Positions 44,372 to 53,688 of a stretch of DNA of 64,000 nucleotides are shown one piece after another. Under the pieces are notes generated by a model. It was not told the origin of the DNA. It worked only from the letters and a program-made list of their open reading frames with translations, and made no database searches. The DNA is from Clostridiaceae bacterium M8S5. GTDB taxonomy: Bacteria; Bacillota; Clostridia; Tissierellales; MCWD3. Every line of letters begins with the position of its first letter. Within the stretch, counting starts at the first letter, position 1. Both the position numbers and the translations under genes were made by a program. The stretch covers positions 4,216,001 through 4,280,000 of the forward strand of contig CP118523.1 in the NCBI GenBank assembly GCA_029227815.1. Reading direction: 5' to 3'.

Positions 44372-45143
44372 TCCTTTCACTCCTCAAATACTTAAGCTGT
44401 TCTCGCATTTCTCTACAGCTACATTGCCTAGGTAATTTTTTCATTACTGAATCTATGTTTTTTGATATTACTTGTGTGTGAAGTGATTCTTGAGTTATAG
44501 CATTGTCATCTAATATTTCCCGTATAGGATAAAACGGCCAAAAATGATTTAATCTCCAAAAGAACTTCGCATCCCCTCTTAAATAAAACCTAGGGTCTTC
44601 GTCCCAATAAGAACCCCACTTTTCATATATAACAGGTAAAATACTAGCTCTATGCATAACTGAGCAATGATCTACCACACATGGGGCTATCCAAAGTATA
44701 GATTTTGCTTTTCTTACCATTACTCTTGTTGGTTGCTTACTTTTATTTAGGTACGATATTCTAGATGAAGAGTAGCATATATTTACTTCTTGATTGTTCT
44801 CCAAATATTCTACCATCTTTTCAATACGTCTAGGCCTATATACATTATCATCTGTAGCATATGACACATACTTACCATTAATCCATCTCAGAGCTTTATT
44901 TATCAATACTGCATATCTGATTTTCTCCAATCTTTCTTCGTCATCTTCTATATCACTTCTGATATACTTAATCCTTCTATCGTGTAAGTACTGATTAATA
45001 ACACGTTGCGTTTCTTTATTTGAATTATCATCCATTAAAAACAATTCAAAATCTTTATATGTTTGATTCAATATTCCCTCTATAGATTTTCCAATAAACT
45101 TTGCTTTATTATAACTAGTCATAATGATAGATACTGTGCTCAT
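44358..45143 (-). CDS. Glycosyltransferase family 2
   Basis: The 261-residue GT-A enzyme has the N-terminal VSIIMTSYNKAKFIGKSIEG, LFLMDDNSNKETQ, a DxD-type region (YATDDNVYRP), and an acidic acceptor loop (DPRFYLRGDAKFFWR). ATG 45143 is chosen because GGAGG is 7 bases before it. Donor and acceptor are unknown. It overlaps the downstream GT-B gene by 14 bp. Confidence 0.85.
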   Translation of the reverse strand: MSTVSIIMTSYNKAKFIGKSIEGILNQTYKDFELFLMDDNSNKETQRVINQYLHDRRIKYIRSDIEDDEERLEKIRYAVLINKALRWINGKYVSYATDDNVYRPRRIEKMVEYLENNQEVNICYSSSRISYLNKSKQPTRVMVRKAKSILWIAPCVVDHCSVMHRASILPVIYEKWGSYWDEDPRFYLRGDAKFFWRLNHFWPFYPIREILDDNAITQESLHTQVISKNIDSVMKKLPRQCSCREMREQLKYLRSERNATK

Positions 45144-45175
45144 AATATTCCCTCCAATATATAAGCTCAAGTTAT

Positions 45176-46018
45176 TTACTCCTTTTTCAAAGGAATATGT
45201 ATTTTACGTTTATTCATTCTATTTAAAAATTTGAAATTCAATTTTGATAAATAATCATTTTTTTGCAATACTACATTATTTGATAGCCCCCATTTTCTTT
45301 TAAAAACTTTCCAATTCTCATTAAGCAATTTGTCTCTTCTTATATTTTCCTTTTTAAATGTAGCACTTCCATAATGATATACAAATACATCTCTAGCTAT
45401 TATATTTTTATAGCCACTTAAAATAGCCCTAAGAGAAAAATCATCGTCTTCAAAAAAACCCATTCCAAACGTATCATCAAAACCTCCAATTTTTTTAATA
45501 ACCTCTTTTTTTATAAGCATACAAAAACCAAGTATCCTAGTAACATAAAAATACCGATTATCATATTTTTTTTGAATTTGCTTTGTAATTTTATCTATAT
45601 TTTCTATATCATAATCTAATAACATGATTAATTGAGGGTGTTGAGCATAGTTAGACATCACTCCTACAATCCCAACCCTTGGTATATTTGACGCTTTTAT
45701 TAATCGTTTGACCCATTCTTTAGTAACTATACAGTCGTTGTTTAGGAGTATTATATAGTCCCCTCTAGCTATTGCAATACCTTGATTTATAGCTTTCGGG
45801 TATCCAAGATTAGTTTTATTGTGAATAGATATGATGTTTTGTTGCCTTTGCAAATATTCTTCGGTGTCATCAATAGAACCATTATTTATAACTATTATTT
45901 CGTAATCAACATCTGTGTGTCTCTTTATACTCTTTAAACACATTTTTGTATACTCTATTTGATTATATACTGGAATCACAATACTAACTTTAGGTTTTAG
46001 ATTATACTTTTCTACCAT
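45176..46018 (-). CDS. Glycosyltransferase family 2 (rhamnosyltransferase-like)
   Basis: The 280-residue enzyme has VSIVIPVYNQIEYTKMCLKS, IIVINNGSIDDTEEYLQ, the DxD region LLNNDCIVTKEWV, and GFFEDDDFSLRAILSGYKNI. This pattern recalls WcaA/RfbF-like transferases that use dTDP-rhamnose, which fits the rfbABCD genes nearby but is not proven. ATG 46018 follows AAGGAGG by 6 bases. Confidence 0.87.
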   Translation of the reverse strand: MVEKYNLKPKVSIVIPVYNQIEYTKMCLKSIKRHTDVDYEIIVINNGSIDDTEEYLQRQQNIISIHNKTNLGYPKAINQGIAIARGDYIILLNNDCIVTKEWVKRLIKASNIPRVGIVGVMSNYAQHPQLIMLLDYDIENIDKITKQIQKKYDNRYFYVTRILGFCMLIKKEVIKKIGGFDDTFGMGFFEDDDFSLRAILSGYKNIIARDVFVYHYGSATFKKENIRRDKLLNENWKVFKRKWGLSNNVVLQKNDYLSKLNFKFLNRMNKRKIHIPLKKE

Positions 46019-46048
46019 AAAAAGCCTCCTTAAATTCATGATATAATG

Positions 46049-47098
46049 TCATATTAAATCCCAACTTAAAGGAGTACCTTTTTTGATATCTTGATTAACT
46101 TTTCTTCCTAAAAAAATATCATAATATTTAGATTCCAATCCTAATCCCGGTCTTATAGCTCGTAAGTTTTCTTTGCTTAATATTTCCCCTCTTTTTATGT
46201 CCTTGGTTATATACAGTGACCTTTTTAGTTTTTTAGAATTAATCTCATTAGAAGTACAGCCATAAACAACCTCACCTACAGCTTTATATGCTTTGTTTGC
46301 TTCATCTACTAATAATTTCATTTCATTTGGCTCAAGAGAAAATGTTGAATCTACCCCTCCGTCATTCCTACATAATGTAAAATGCTTCTCAATTACCCTA
46401 ACCCCTAACGCAATACTAGCTATAGCAACTCCAATCCCAAATGTATGGTCAGATAACCCAACTGGGACATTAAAAAGCTTACTCATATGAGGAATAGTCT
46501 TGATATTTGCATTCTCAGGCAAAGCAGGATATGCACTAGTACATTTAAGCAGTATCAAATCACTACATCCAGCTTCTCTAGCAGTTTTTACTGCTAAATC
46601 AATATCTGATATAGATGACATGCCCGTTGATATAATCAATGGTTTACCAGTCCTAGCAACTCTTTTTATTAAGTTTATATCTGTATTTTCAAAAGAAGCT
46701 ATTTTGTAGCACTGAGGATTTAATGTCTCTAAAAAATCCACCGAACTTTCATCATACGGAGTACTAAATGGTATTATTCCAAGTTCGTTACACTTGTCAA
46801 ATATAGGCTTGTGCCACTCCCAAGGGGTATATGCTTTTTGGTATAGCTTGTATAAGGACTCACCCTTCCACAAACTCTTTGAGTCATTTATATAAAATTC
46901 TCTGTCCTTTATATTTAACGTCATTGTATCTGCTGTATATGTTTGTATCTTTAATGCATTTACTCCACACTTATGAGCCTCTTTCACTATCTCTAAAGCT
47001 CTATCTAATGAATGATTATGATTACCTGACATTTCAGCTATTATAAAAGGTGGATGATTTTTACCTATTTTACTTTTGCCCAATACTATTTCTTTCAT
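46049..47098 (-). CDS. pseI: Pseudaminic acid synthase-type NeuB family enzyme
   Basis: The 349-residue synthase has a TIM barrel (FIIAEMSGNHNHSLDRALEI, FSTPYDESSVDFLETLNPQ, YKIASFENTDINLI, PLIISTGMSS, VGLSDHTFG, VIEKHFTL) and a C-terminal SAF domain (RSLYITKDIKRGEILSKENL). It condenses a 2,4-diacetamido hexose with phosphoenolpyruvate to form a nine-carbon acid. The PseI type is favoured by KIASFENTD. It follows pseH by 3 bp and precedes two GT2 genes. Confidence 0.85.
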   Translation of the reverse strand: MKEIVLGKSKIGKNHPPFIIAEMSGNHNHSLDRALEIVKEAHKCGVNALKIQTYTADTMTLNIKDREFYINDSKSLWKGESLYKLYQKAYTPWEWHKPIFDKCNELGIIPFSTPYDESSVDFLETLNPQCYKIASFENTDINLIKRVARTGKPLIISTGMSSISDIDLAVKTAREAGCSDLILLKCTSAYPALPENANIKTIPHMSKLFNVPVGLSDHTFGIGVAIASIALGVRVIEKHFTLCRNDGGVDSTFSLEPNEMKLLVDEANKAYKAVGEVVYGCTSNEINSKKLKRSLYITKDIKRGEILSKENLRAIRPGLGLESKYYDIFLGRKVNQDIKKGTPLSWDLI

Positions 47099-47101
47099 AA
47101 A

Positions 47102-47653
47102 TTAATCCACCCCTACTTTCTCAAGTATTATCTTTCTTCTCTCTATCCAATCTTCCTTGAATAAACCCATCAAAACTACATCGATATATCTATTGCGTCT
47201 ATATATCTGTTTTTTTAATCTTCCTTCTTTTTTAAATCCTAATTTTTCATGGTATTTTACGCTCGTATTATTAAAGCCAAGAACTTCAGAACATAACTTT
47301 CTTAGCCCATGCTCTAAAAATATAAGGTCTAATGCTAGTAATCCCATAACTGTACCACTACCTCTAGGTGCTTCCTTATCTCCTATATAAAATCCCCAAT
47401 GAGCTTTATTATTTTTATCATCTATATCCACAAAATTTACAAAGCCAATTGGTTTATTCTCATATAACATCAGTCTAGCCAATATATTTTTCTTATTTTT
47501 TATTTTATCTAACCATTCTCTATGCTCCTTTTCTTCTATTAATGTATCTCTATACATATTAATACGTATATGCTCTAAGTTACGCCATCTTAGAATAAGA
47601 CTTTCGTATTGATTATTAACTTCAACAAGTTTGTAGCCATTAATGGTTTTCAT
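47102..47653 (-). CDS. pseH: UDP-4-amino-sugar N-acetyltransferase, PseH-like
   Basis: The 183-residue GNAT protein begins GYKLVEVNNQYESLILRWRN, with MYRDTLIEEKEHREWLDK, IGFVNFVDID, and KLCSEVLGFNNTSVKYHEKL, as in PseH, which acetylates the 4-amino group of the pseudaminate precursor. ATG 47653 is preferred over GTG 47662, with CAGGTGAG upstream. It lies between the NeuB-SpsF fusion and pseI. Confidence 0.8.
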   Translation of the reverse strand: MKTINGYKLVEVNNQYESLILRWRNLEHIRINMYRDTLIEEKEHREWLDKIKNKKNILARLMLYENKPIGFVNFVDIDDKNNKAHWGFYIGDKEAPRGSGTVMGLLALDLIFLEHGLRKLCSEVLGFNNTSVKYHEKLGFKKEGRLKKQIYRRNRYIDVVLMGLFKEDWIERRKIILEKVGVD

Positions 47654-47699
47654 AAAACTCACCTGCTTTTATTTAATTACCTAAATTCATACTTATGCG

Positions 47700-49463
47700 T
47701 TATAGTTGCGTTGCATTAAGTATCTCCTCTTGTAGTAGCTTGATATCCGTCCATTTGACTTTTATATGTGAATTAATCATTGCTACGTCAGGATTCTTGA
47801 GTAAATAATCTCGTACTTTTGAAAAATATAATGCTTCTTTATTTACTTTTAAGTCTGAAAATATTTTTTCAAACAATTTTAAATCATCTTTTTCATCTAA
47901 TGTCAGTCTCCAGCTAGAATATCTGAATTTAGTGGGCATACTAACTACATTTACATCAAATATATGTGGATTGTTTATAAAATAATATGATAAATATTCA
48001 GTGTGAGTAAGTGGTTTTTCTGCACGAAGTAATCTTCTTAAAGCTTCTACTGTATATACATCTCCTGCTGTTCCCAAAGCAATTTCATTATAATCTGGGA
48101 TTGTCATGTCACTACCTTTTAAAAGATGTGAATTTATTAAAATCTCTAAAATTTCAGGAGAAATCAATGGATTATCTCCCGTTACACGTAGGATAATATT
48201 TGCATTTGTTGATTCAGCAACTTCAAGTAATCTCTTTGCAACATTATCTGGGTCTGAACGTATCACTTTAACTCTACCATCTAGTGTGAATTGTTCTAAT
48301 GGATTGTCTTCAGGCAAATAGGATGTTGCAAGTATTACATCATCTACATTTGGAACTGCCAAACAATTTAGTAAACATCTCTCTATAGATGCAATATTAT
48401 TTATTGGTAATATTGCTTTCTTTTTAAGCCTAGTGGATTTTAAACGACAAATTACACCTATTGTAATCTTTGGTGTTTCTATAATGTCAGTTACTATAGG
48501 TCTATTTCTTTTGATGTCCTCATCTGCTATTATAGGTAATCTATTTTTAAAGTCATCAGGCATAATTAAATTTTTCTCATCTGGACATCGCTTATATGCT
48601 ACTTTATCTTTAACTATTATTTCTCCTTTTTTTATATTTTTGTTTGCCACAACTTTAAGTGCATCCTTTAAATAATTACGTTCAGATTGATTAATTTTTT
48701 CGCTACCTAACGAACGTTCTGCCATCCTTAACTTTGTTACCATTTCCTTAAATTCAGTTGGTTCTAAAGATGAATAATAATCATATTCTTTCTTTGAGCG
48801 GTCTAGCGTTATATGCTTTTCTATAAGCGTCGCTCCAGCAAATATCGCATATATCGGCATATCTATTGCCAACTCTTTTGATGCATCATAGTGATCTGCA
48901 AAACCCATCTTTAGATTAAACTTCCTTTTCAGATGGTTTATTCTCTTCAAATTTATATCTTCAATTTTTGTAGGATACCCTTGAAATCCATGCATTAATA
49001 TAAGATTTGTTTTATTTACGAGACTTGGTTTTGATAAAAAATCTTTTATTTCTTTATCTTTCCAGCCCCCAACTCCTAATATAGTAACTTTATTAAATGA
49101 CATTATTTTTTCTATGATACTATCTGACTGTATTATTGTAGGAGGTATTTTAAAACCATCTATCATCGAAATATATTTGCCCGCTAGATTTAAACCCCAA
49201 TCATCAAATATGTCTATCCATATTTCTAGATTGTGTTTTTTAGCAAAAGATAATATTTTGGCCCAATCGTTTTCAGTTATAAACAGTTTTTTATAGCCTT
49301 CATAAAAATAATAATCTTCTACTGCTAGATGATTATATTTATACCATTGAAATTTAACTCCATTTGCTCCTGTATCAGCAACAGCTTTAACCATAGAGTA
49401 AAGTTTATTCACATCTCCCATATGTGCAGAGGCTATTTCCCCTATAATCCTTACTTCATTCAT
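47700..49463 (-). CDS. NeuB-SpsF fusion: sialic-acid synthase-like plus cytidylyltransferase-like
   Basis: This 587-residue protein has two enzyme parts. Residues 1-270 resemble NeuB (IGEIASAHMGDVNKLYSMV, NGVKFQWYKY, MGFADHYDASKELAIDMPIY, LIEKHITLDR), followed by an SAF domain (about 275-340, VVANKNIKKGEIIVKDKVAY). Residues 345-587 are an SpsF/NeuA-like nucleotidyltransferase (IGVICRLKSTRLKKKAILPI, DVILATSYLPED, LRVTGDNPLISPEI). A fused synthase and CMP-activation enzyme would make and activate a nonulosonic acid on one chain. GAGGTG precedes ATG 49463. It is next to pseC. Confidence 0.85.
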   Translation of the reverse strand: MNEVRIIGEIASAHMGDVNKLYSMVKAVADTGANGVKFQWYKYNHLAVEDYYFYEGYKKLFITENDWAKILSFAKKHNLEIWIDIFDDWGLNLAGKYISMIDGFKIPPTIIQSDSIIEKIMSFNKVTILGVGGWKDKEIKDFLSKPSLVNKTNLILMHGFQGYPTKIEDINLKRINHLKRKFNLKMGFADHYDASKELAIDMPIYAIFAGATLIEKHITLDRSKKEYDYYSSLEPTEFKEMVTKLRMAERSLGSEKINQSERNYLKDALKVVANKNIKKGEIIVKDKVAYKRCPDEKNLIMPDDFKNRLPIIADEDIKRNRPIVTDIIETPKITIGVICRLKSTRLKKKAILPINNIASIERCLLNCLAVPNVDDVILATSYLPEDNPLEQFTLDGRVKVIRSDPDNVAKRLLEVAESTNANIILRVTGDNPLISPEILEILINSHLLKGSDMTIPDYNEIALGTAGDVYTVEALRRLLRAEKPLTHTEYLSYYFINNPHIFDVNVVSMPTKFRYSSWRLTLDEKDDLKLFEKIFSDLKVNKEALYFSKVRDYLLKNPDVAMINSHIKVKWTDIKLLQEEILNATQL

Positions 49464-49535
49464 TTTTTCACCTCTAATAATCTATAATCTATATTATGAT
49501 TTGGCATATTAGTTGGTGCAGTTTTACTCCATATC

Positions 49536-50744
49536 TTATACGCTTTTTGAATAATAATAAATAATCTTCTTTACAGCTTTTACAACATCACATATATCTC
49601 GCCTACTCATAGCAGGAAAAAGTGGTAATGTTATTATTTCGCTATATAACTTTTCAGCATTTGGACATATCCCTTTTTTGTAGCCTAACTTTTTATAATA
49701 TGGATGATAGTACGCAGGCATATAATGAACATTTACACCTATATTTTCTTTTATAAGTGCATCGTATATCTCTTTTCTAGTAGCCTTTAATTTACTTAGA
49801 TTGAGTCTGATCACATACAGGTGATGACTACTTGATACTCTATCATCTTTATTGCTTTGACATATTATCTCTTCTATATCTTTAAATGCTTCACTATATA
49901 TATTTGCATATTCTCTTCTCAGTTTAATAAATTTATCAAGCTTATCAAACTGACTAATTCCTAACGATGCTTGAATATCTGTGATGCGATAGTTGTAGCC
50001 TAACATTTGCATCTCGTAATACCAAGCACCTTGGTAATCATCAATCTTATTTTTTTGCTTTGTTATTCCATGTGTTCTAAATTGTTTTAACTTTTCAAAA
50101 TACTCCTTATTATCCGTAGTAATGATTCCCCCTTCACCAGTAGTGATATGTTTTACTGGGTGAAAGCTAAACATAGTCATATCGCTTATAGCTCCAACTC
50201 TTTTTCCCTTATAACTAGCCCCTAGTGCATGCGCTCCATCTTCTATAACTACTAACCTATGTTTCTTAGCTATATTATTAATCTCTTCTAAGTCAGCCGG
50301 TAACCCTGTATAATCCACCGGTATTATTGCTTTGGTTTTATCTGTGATAAGTTTTTTTATTGATTTAGTATCTATATTGTAAGTATTCATATCAATATCT
50401 GCAAAAACTGGTTTGCCTCCTTGGTAAAGAATACAATTTGAACTCGCAACAAATGTCATAGGTGAAGTTATTACTTCATCTCCTGACTTTATCCCTGTAG
50501 CATAGCAAGCACCGTGAAGTGCTGCTGTACCATTTGAAAAAGCAACCGCATATCTAGCACCTACGTACTTAGATATTTTATGTTCAAATTTTTCAATAAT
50601 AGGACCTGTAGTTAAATAGTCACTGTTTAATACATTTACTACAGCTTTTATATCCTCTTGATCAATCCATTGTCTACCATAGGGAAGATACTTATCTCTG
50701 ACTGGAGTTCCTCCATGAATTGCTAATTTTGATTTATAATTCAT
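49536..50744 (-). CDS. pseC: UDP-4-amino-4,6-dideoxy-N-acetyl-altrosamine transaminase (PseC)
   Basis: This 402-residue DegT/DnrJ-type PLP enzyme has the PseC-like start KLAIHGGTPVRDKYLPYGRQ, SNGTAALHGACYATGI, PVDYTGLPADLEEI, and the PLP lysine in FSFHPVKHITTGEGG. It aminates the 4-keto intermediate made by PseB. ATG 50744 is chosen because AAAGGAG lies before it; an upstream TTG is within the preceding gene. It overlaps nothing vital and starts 5 bp inside the preceding gene's last codons... the epimerase stop lies at 50749. Confidence 0.9.
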   Translation of the reverse strand: MNYKSKLAIHGGTPVRDKYLPYGRQWIDQEDIKAVVNVLNSDYLTTGPIIEKFEHKISKYVGARYAVAFSNGTAALHGACYATGIKSGDEVITSPMTFVASSNCILYQGGKPVFADIDMNTYNIDTKSIKKLITDKTKAIIPVDYTGLPADLEEINNIAKKHRLVVIEDGAHALGASYKGKRVGAISDMTMFSFHPVKHITTGEGGIITTDNKEYFEKLKQFRTHGITKQKNKIDDYQGAWYYEMQMLGYNYRITDIQASLGISQFDKLDKFIKLRREYANIYSEAFKDIEEIICQSNKDDRVSSSHHLYVIRLNLSKLKATRKEIYDALIKENIGVNVHYMPAYYHPYYKKLGYKKGICPNAEKLYSEIITLPLFPAMSRRDICDVVKAVKKIIYYYSKSV

Positions 50745-50748
50745 TTTT

Positions 50749-51699
50749 TTATTCTCCTTTGACAATTTGTCTACTAATCCATTCTTGAGTTTTTTCTATT
50801 CCACTAGTTATGTCTACTGATGGAGTCCAGCATAGCAATTTTTCTGCTTTACTATAGTCACATAGTAGTTTCTGTATCTCGCTTTGAGGATGAATATGTG
50901 GGATATGTTTTATCCTAGACTCATCATTTACAATCAGTTTAGCTAAATCATTAATAGAGATATCTACGCCACAACCAGCATTGATTATATGACCATTTGT
51001 TTTATTAGAGTATCCAGAAATAGCTACAAATTCAGCACAGTCCTCCACATAAAGCAAGTCCCTAGTTTGTAAACCATCTCCATAAATATTGATATCTTTT
51101 CCTTGTAATTTGTTATTTATAAATATAGACACTACGCCTCCTTCTCCTGTAGTTTTTTGGTATGGCCCATATGTGTTAAATGGTCTGATAACAACAGTTG
51201 GAAGCCCATAGGCGTAATAATAAGAAAGCACCATATTTTCTGATGCTATTTTTGAACCAGCATAAGGCGATACCGGCTTAGTTGGATGGTTTTCGTTAAT
51301 TCCTTTAAGCTTTATAGCTTTATCATAAACCATACAAGTGCTCATAAACACTAGTTTTACTTTATGCTTTTTACACTCCTGCAATATGATAAAAGTCCCT
51401 ATCGTATCATTTGTAAATGTCTGCTCAGGGCTATCAATACTATCTTGCACATTTATACTTGCTGCTAAATGGTAACATAAATCAAATTCCTCTTTAAATA
51501 CACTGCTTATGACTTGCTTATCCGTGATATCTCCTTCAATAAACTTAACATGCTCATTACCTTCTACAAAGTTTTTTATATTTTCAAAGCTTCCACTTGA
51601 TAAATTATCTAGTATCCATATACTATGACCATCTTCTAATAGTCTCTTTACAACCCATCTTCCAATAAACCCTGCTCCTCCTGTAACTAGTATATTCAT
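50749..51699 (-). CDS. NAD-dependent epimerase/dehydratase
   Basis: The 316-residue extended SDR has the cofactor motif GGAGFIGRW, YHLAASINVQDSI, catalytic YAGSK, VIRPFNTYGPYQ and YGDGLQTRDLLYVEDCAEF, similar to UDP-glucose 4-epimerase-like sugar enzymes. Its place between PseB and PseC is not usual for pseudaminate loci, so it may provide another sugar of the glycan. ATG 51699 is preceded by AAGGGAG. Confidence 0.85.
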   Translation of the reverse strand: MNILVTGGAGFIGRWVVKRLLEDGHSIWILDNLSSGSFENIKNFVEGNEHVKFIEGDITDKQVISSVFKEEFDLCYHLAASINVQDSIDSPEQTFTNDTIGTFIILQECKKHKVKLVFMSTCMVYDKAIKLKGINENHPTKPVSPYAGSKIASENMVLSYYYAYGLPTVVIRPFNTYGPYQKTTGEGGVVSIFINNKLQGKDINIYGDGLQTRDLLYVEDCAEFVAISGYSNKTNGHIINAGCGVDISINDLAKLIVNDESRIKHIPHIHPQSEIQKLLCDYSKAEKLLCWTPSVDITSGIEKTQEWISRQIVKGE

Positions 51700-51713
51700 T
51701 TAGTCAACTCCCT

Positions 51714-52712
51714 TCATATTAGTTTTTGATCTATTATTAATTTATTGAGTTCTTCAATAGAAATAATTTCTTGATTATCGGAACTATAAATTCCTACTTT
51801 TGCTTTTTTTGCATTACTATAGTTAAAATCTTTTTTGGATGGAATGATAAACATATCAGATAGTTCTAAAGCTGTTAATGACTCATCATATGTCATCAAT
51901 TCTTCATATCTTTTTTCTCCCGGTCTTAATCCAATATACTGTATCTCTATCTTTTTCTCATCAATGCTATGTTTTTTACATGTCTGCTCAATAATAACAG
52001 TTATTAAATCCTTTAGCTTTATAACTGGCATCTTAAGCACAAATATTTCTCCACCCTCTGCCTTTTTCATAGCTTTAATAGTAAGCTTTGTAGCTTGATT
52101 TATACTCATAATAAATCTACTCATATTTTCATCTGTCACAGTTATTTTTCTGTTATTTATTATTTGATCTACAAACAATGGGACTACAGACCCTCTAGAG
52201 CCCATAACATTCCCAAATCTCACCATAGAAAAACTAGTCATTCTACTTCCTTTATTGTTCTCAGATGCTACTATCATTTTTTCTGCAACTAACTTTGTAG
52301 CTCCATATATATTGGTTGGTGAAATCGCTTTGTCTGAACTTGTAAAAATTACTTTTTTTACTTTTTGTGCTTTAGCAGCTTTTATAACGTTATTTGTCCC
52401 TATAATATTTGTTAATACTGCTTCATAGGGATTATATTCGCATGATTCAACATGCTTCAATGCTGCAACATGAAACACATAATCAATATCTTCCATAGCA
52501 TTTAATATGCGATCATAATTTCTAACATCACCTATTAAATACCTCATATTACTATATTCAGATAACTTATTCTTTAATACAAATTGTTTATATTCATCTC
52601 TACTGAAAATTCTAACAACTTTGGGCTGATCTACTAGTATCTCCTTAACAAGACTTTGACCTATAGTTCCAGTTCCTCCTATTATTAGTATTTTTCTATT
52701 TTTAAAGAACAT
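51714..52712 (-). CDS. pseB: UDP-N-acetylglucosamine 4,6-dehydratase (PseB-like)
   Basis: The 332-residue SDR has LIIGGTGTIGQSLVKEIL, FHVAALKHVESCEYNPYEAV, an active-site region TSSDKAISPTNIYGATK (TxxYGxxK), FSMVRFGNVMGSRGSVVPLF, and a C-terminal GLRPGEKRYEELM. These are traits of the inverting 4,6-dehydratase PseB/FlaA1. It catalyses the first pathway step. AAGGAGG precedes ATG 52712, and it begins the pse operon after the rhamnose operon's terminator. Confidence 0.9.
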   Translation of the reverse strand: MFFKNRKILIIGGTGTIGQSLVKEILVDQPKVVRIFSRDEYKQFVLKNKLSEYSNMRYLIGDVRNYDRILNAMEDIDYVFHVAALKHVESCEYNPYEAVLTNIIGTNNVIKAAKAQKVKKVIFTSSDKAISPTNIYGATKLVAEKMIVASENNKGSRMTSFSMVRFGNVMGSRGSVVPLFVDQIINNRKITVTDENMSRFIMSINQATKLTIKAMKKAEGGEIFVLKMPVIKLKDLITVIIEQTCKKHSIDEKKIEIQYIGLRPGEKRYEELMTYDESLTALELSDMFIIPSKKDFNYSNAKKAKVGIYSSDNQEIISIEELNKLIIDQKLI

Positions 52713-52810
52713 AGCTTACCTCCTTATGCATCAAATGGTTGTATCCTAATTTCATAATATGTAATTTGTAGCAAGAAAGTTATATAAACTAGTAGAATTT
52801 ACATAATAAA

Positions 52811-52835
52811 AATGAGCAGACATTATCTGCTCATT
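52811..52835 (-). terminator. Terminator of rfb operon
   Basis: AATGAGCAGA and TCTGCTCATT form a 10-bp stem with a 5-nt loop, followed on the minus strand by TTTTATT, right after the rfbD stop codon. Confidence 0.9.
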
Positions 52836-53684
52836 CTATTTACTATGTTTCTCATTCAAATATCTTTTCAATGCACTTTGCCAAGTAGGTAATATATACA
52901 GTCCATTTGTTTCTAATTTCGTTTTGGATAATCTTGAATTATTTGGTCTTCTAGCAGTAGTTTTAAAATCAATTGTCTTTATAGGATATACTATAGTTTC
53001 CATATCCGATAGCTCAACAATCTTTTTAGCAAATTCATACCAACTACAAAATCCTTCATTAGTGACATGATATGTTCCATATTTATTTGTAGCAATCAGT
53101 TTTCTTATAAATACAGCAACATCTCTAGTATAAGTTGGTGATCCTATTTGATCATCTACTACTTTTATATTTGGATTTACTTTAGCTAATCTAATAATTG
53201 TGTTTATAAAATTATGTCCATTTGTTCCAAAAAGCCATGAAACTCTTAATATAAAATAATCATCTAAATGTTCTTTGACTTCAAGTTCTCCTAAGTATTT
53301 AGTCCATCCATAGTAATTTATAGGATTTGGTATGTCTTCAACCGTGAAAGGTTTTTCTCCTTTTCCATCAAATACATAGTCAGTACTAATATATAGTAAC
53401 TTTGCTCCTATCTCTTGTGAAATATTAGCAATGTTTTTTGTACCTATGACGTTTATTTTATGACATAGCTCTCTTTCTTTTTCTGCTTTATCTACGTTTG
53501 TATAAGCTGCACAATGCACTATGATGTTTGGTTTATAATCTTTAATAAATGAACTACAAGCTACCCTATCTGTTAAATCAAACTCCTTTTTGTCACTTCC
53601 ACAGCACTGTATATTATGTTTTTTTAATTCTTCTATAACATCATATCCTAGCTGTCCATTATAACCAGTAACTAAAACCTTCAT
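52836..53684 (-). CDS. rfbD: dTDP-4-dehydrorhamnose reductase
   Basis: RfbD makes dTDP-L-rhamnose from the 4-keto sugar. The 282-residue SDR has VTGYNGQLGYDVIEEL, VHCAAYTNVDKAE, YISTDYVFDG, and the catalytic YGWTK motif. ATG 53684 follows AAGGTG by 6 bases and gives the standard N-terminus (MKVLVTGYNGQLG); a longer in-frame start at 53732 is not needed. It is the last gene of rfbACBD. Confidence 0.94.
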   Translation of the reverse strand: MKVLVTGYNGQLGYDVIEELKKHNIQCCGSDKKEFDLTDRVACSSFIKDYKPNIIVHCAAYTNVDKAEKERELCHKINVIGTKNIANISQEIGAKLLYISTDYVFDGKGEKPFTVEDIPNPINYYGWTKYLGELEVKEHLDDYFILRVSWLFGTNGHNFINTIIRLAKVNPNIKVVDDQIGSPTYTRDVAVFIRKLIATNKYGTYHVTNEGFCSWYEFAKKIVELSDMETIVYPIKTIDFKTTARRPNNSRLSKTKLETNGLYILPTWQSALKRYLNEKHSK

Positions 53685-53688
53685 ATGA

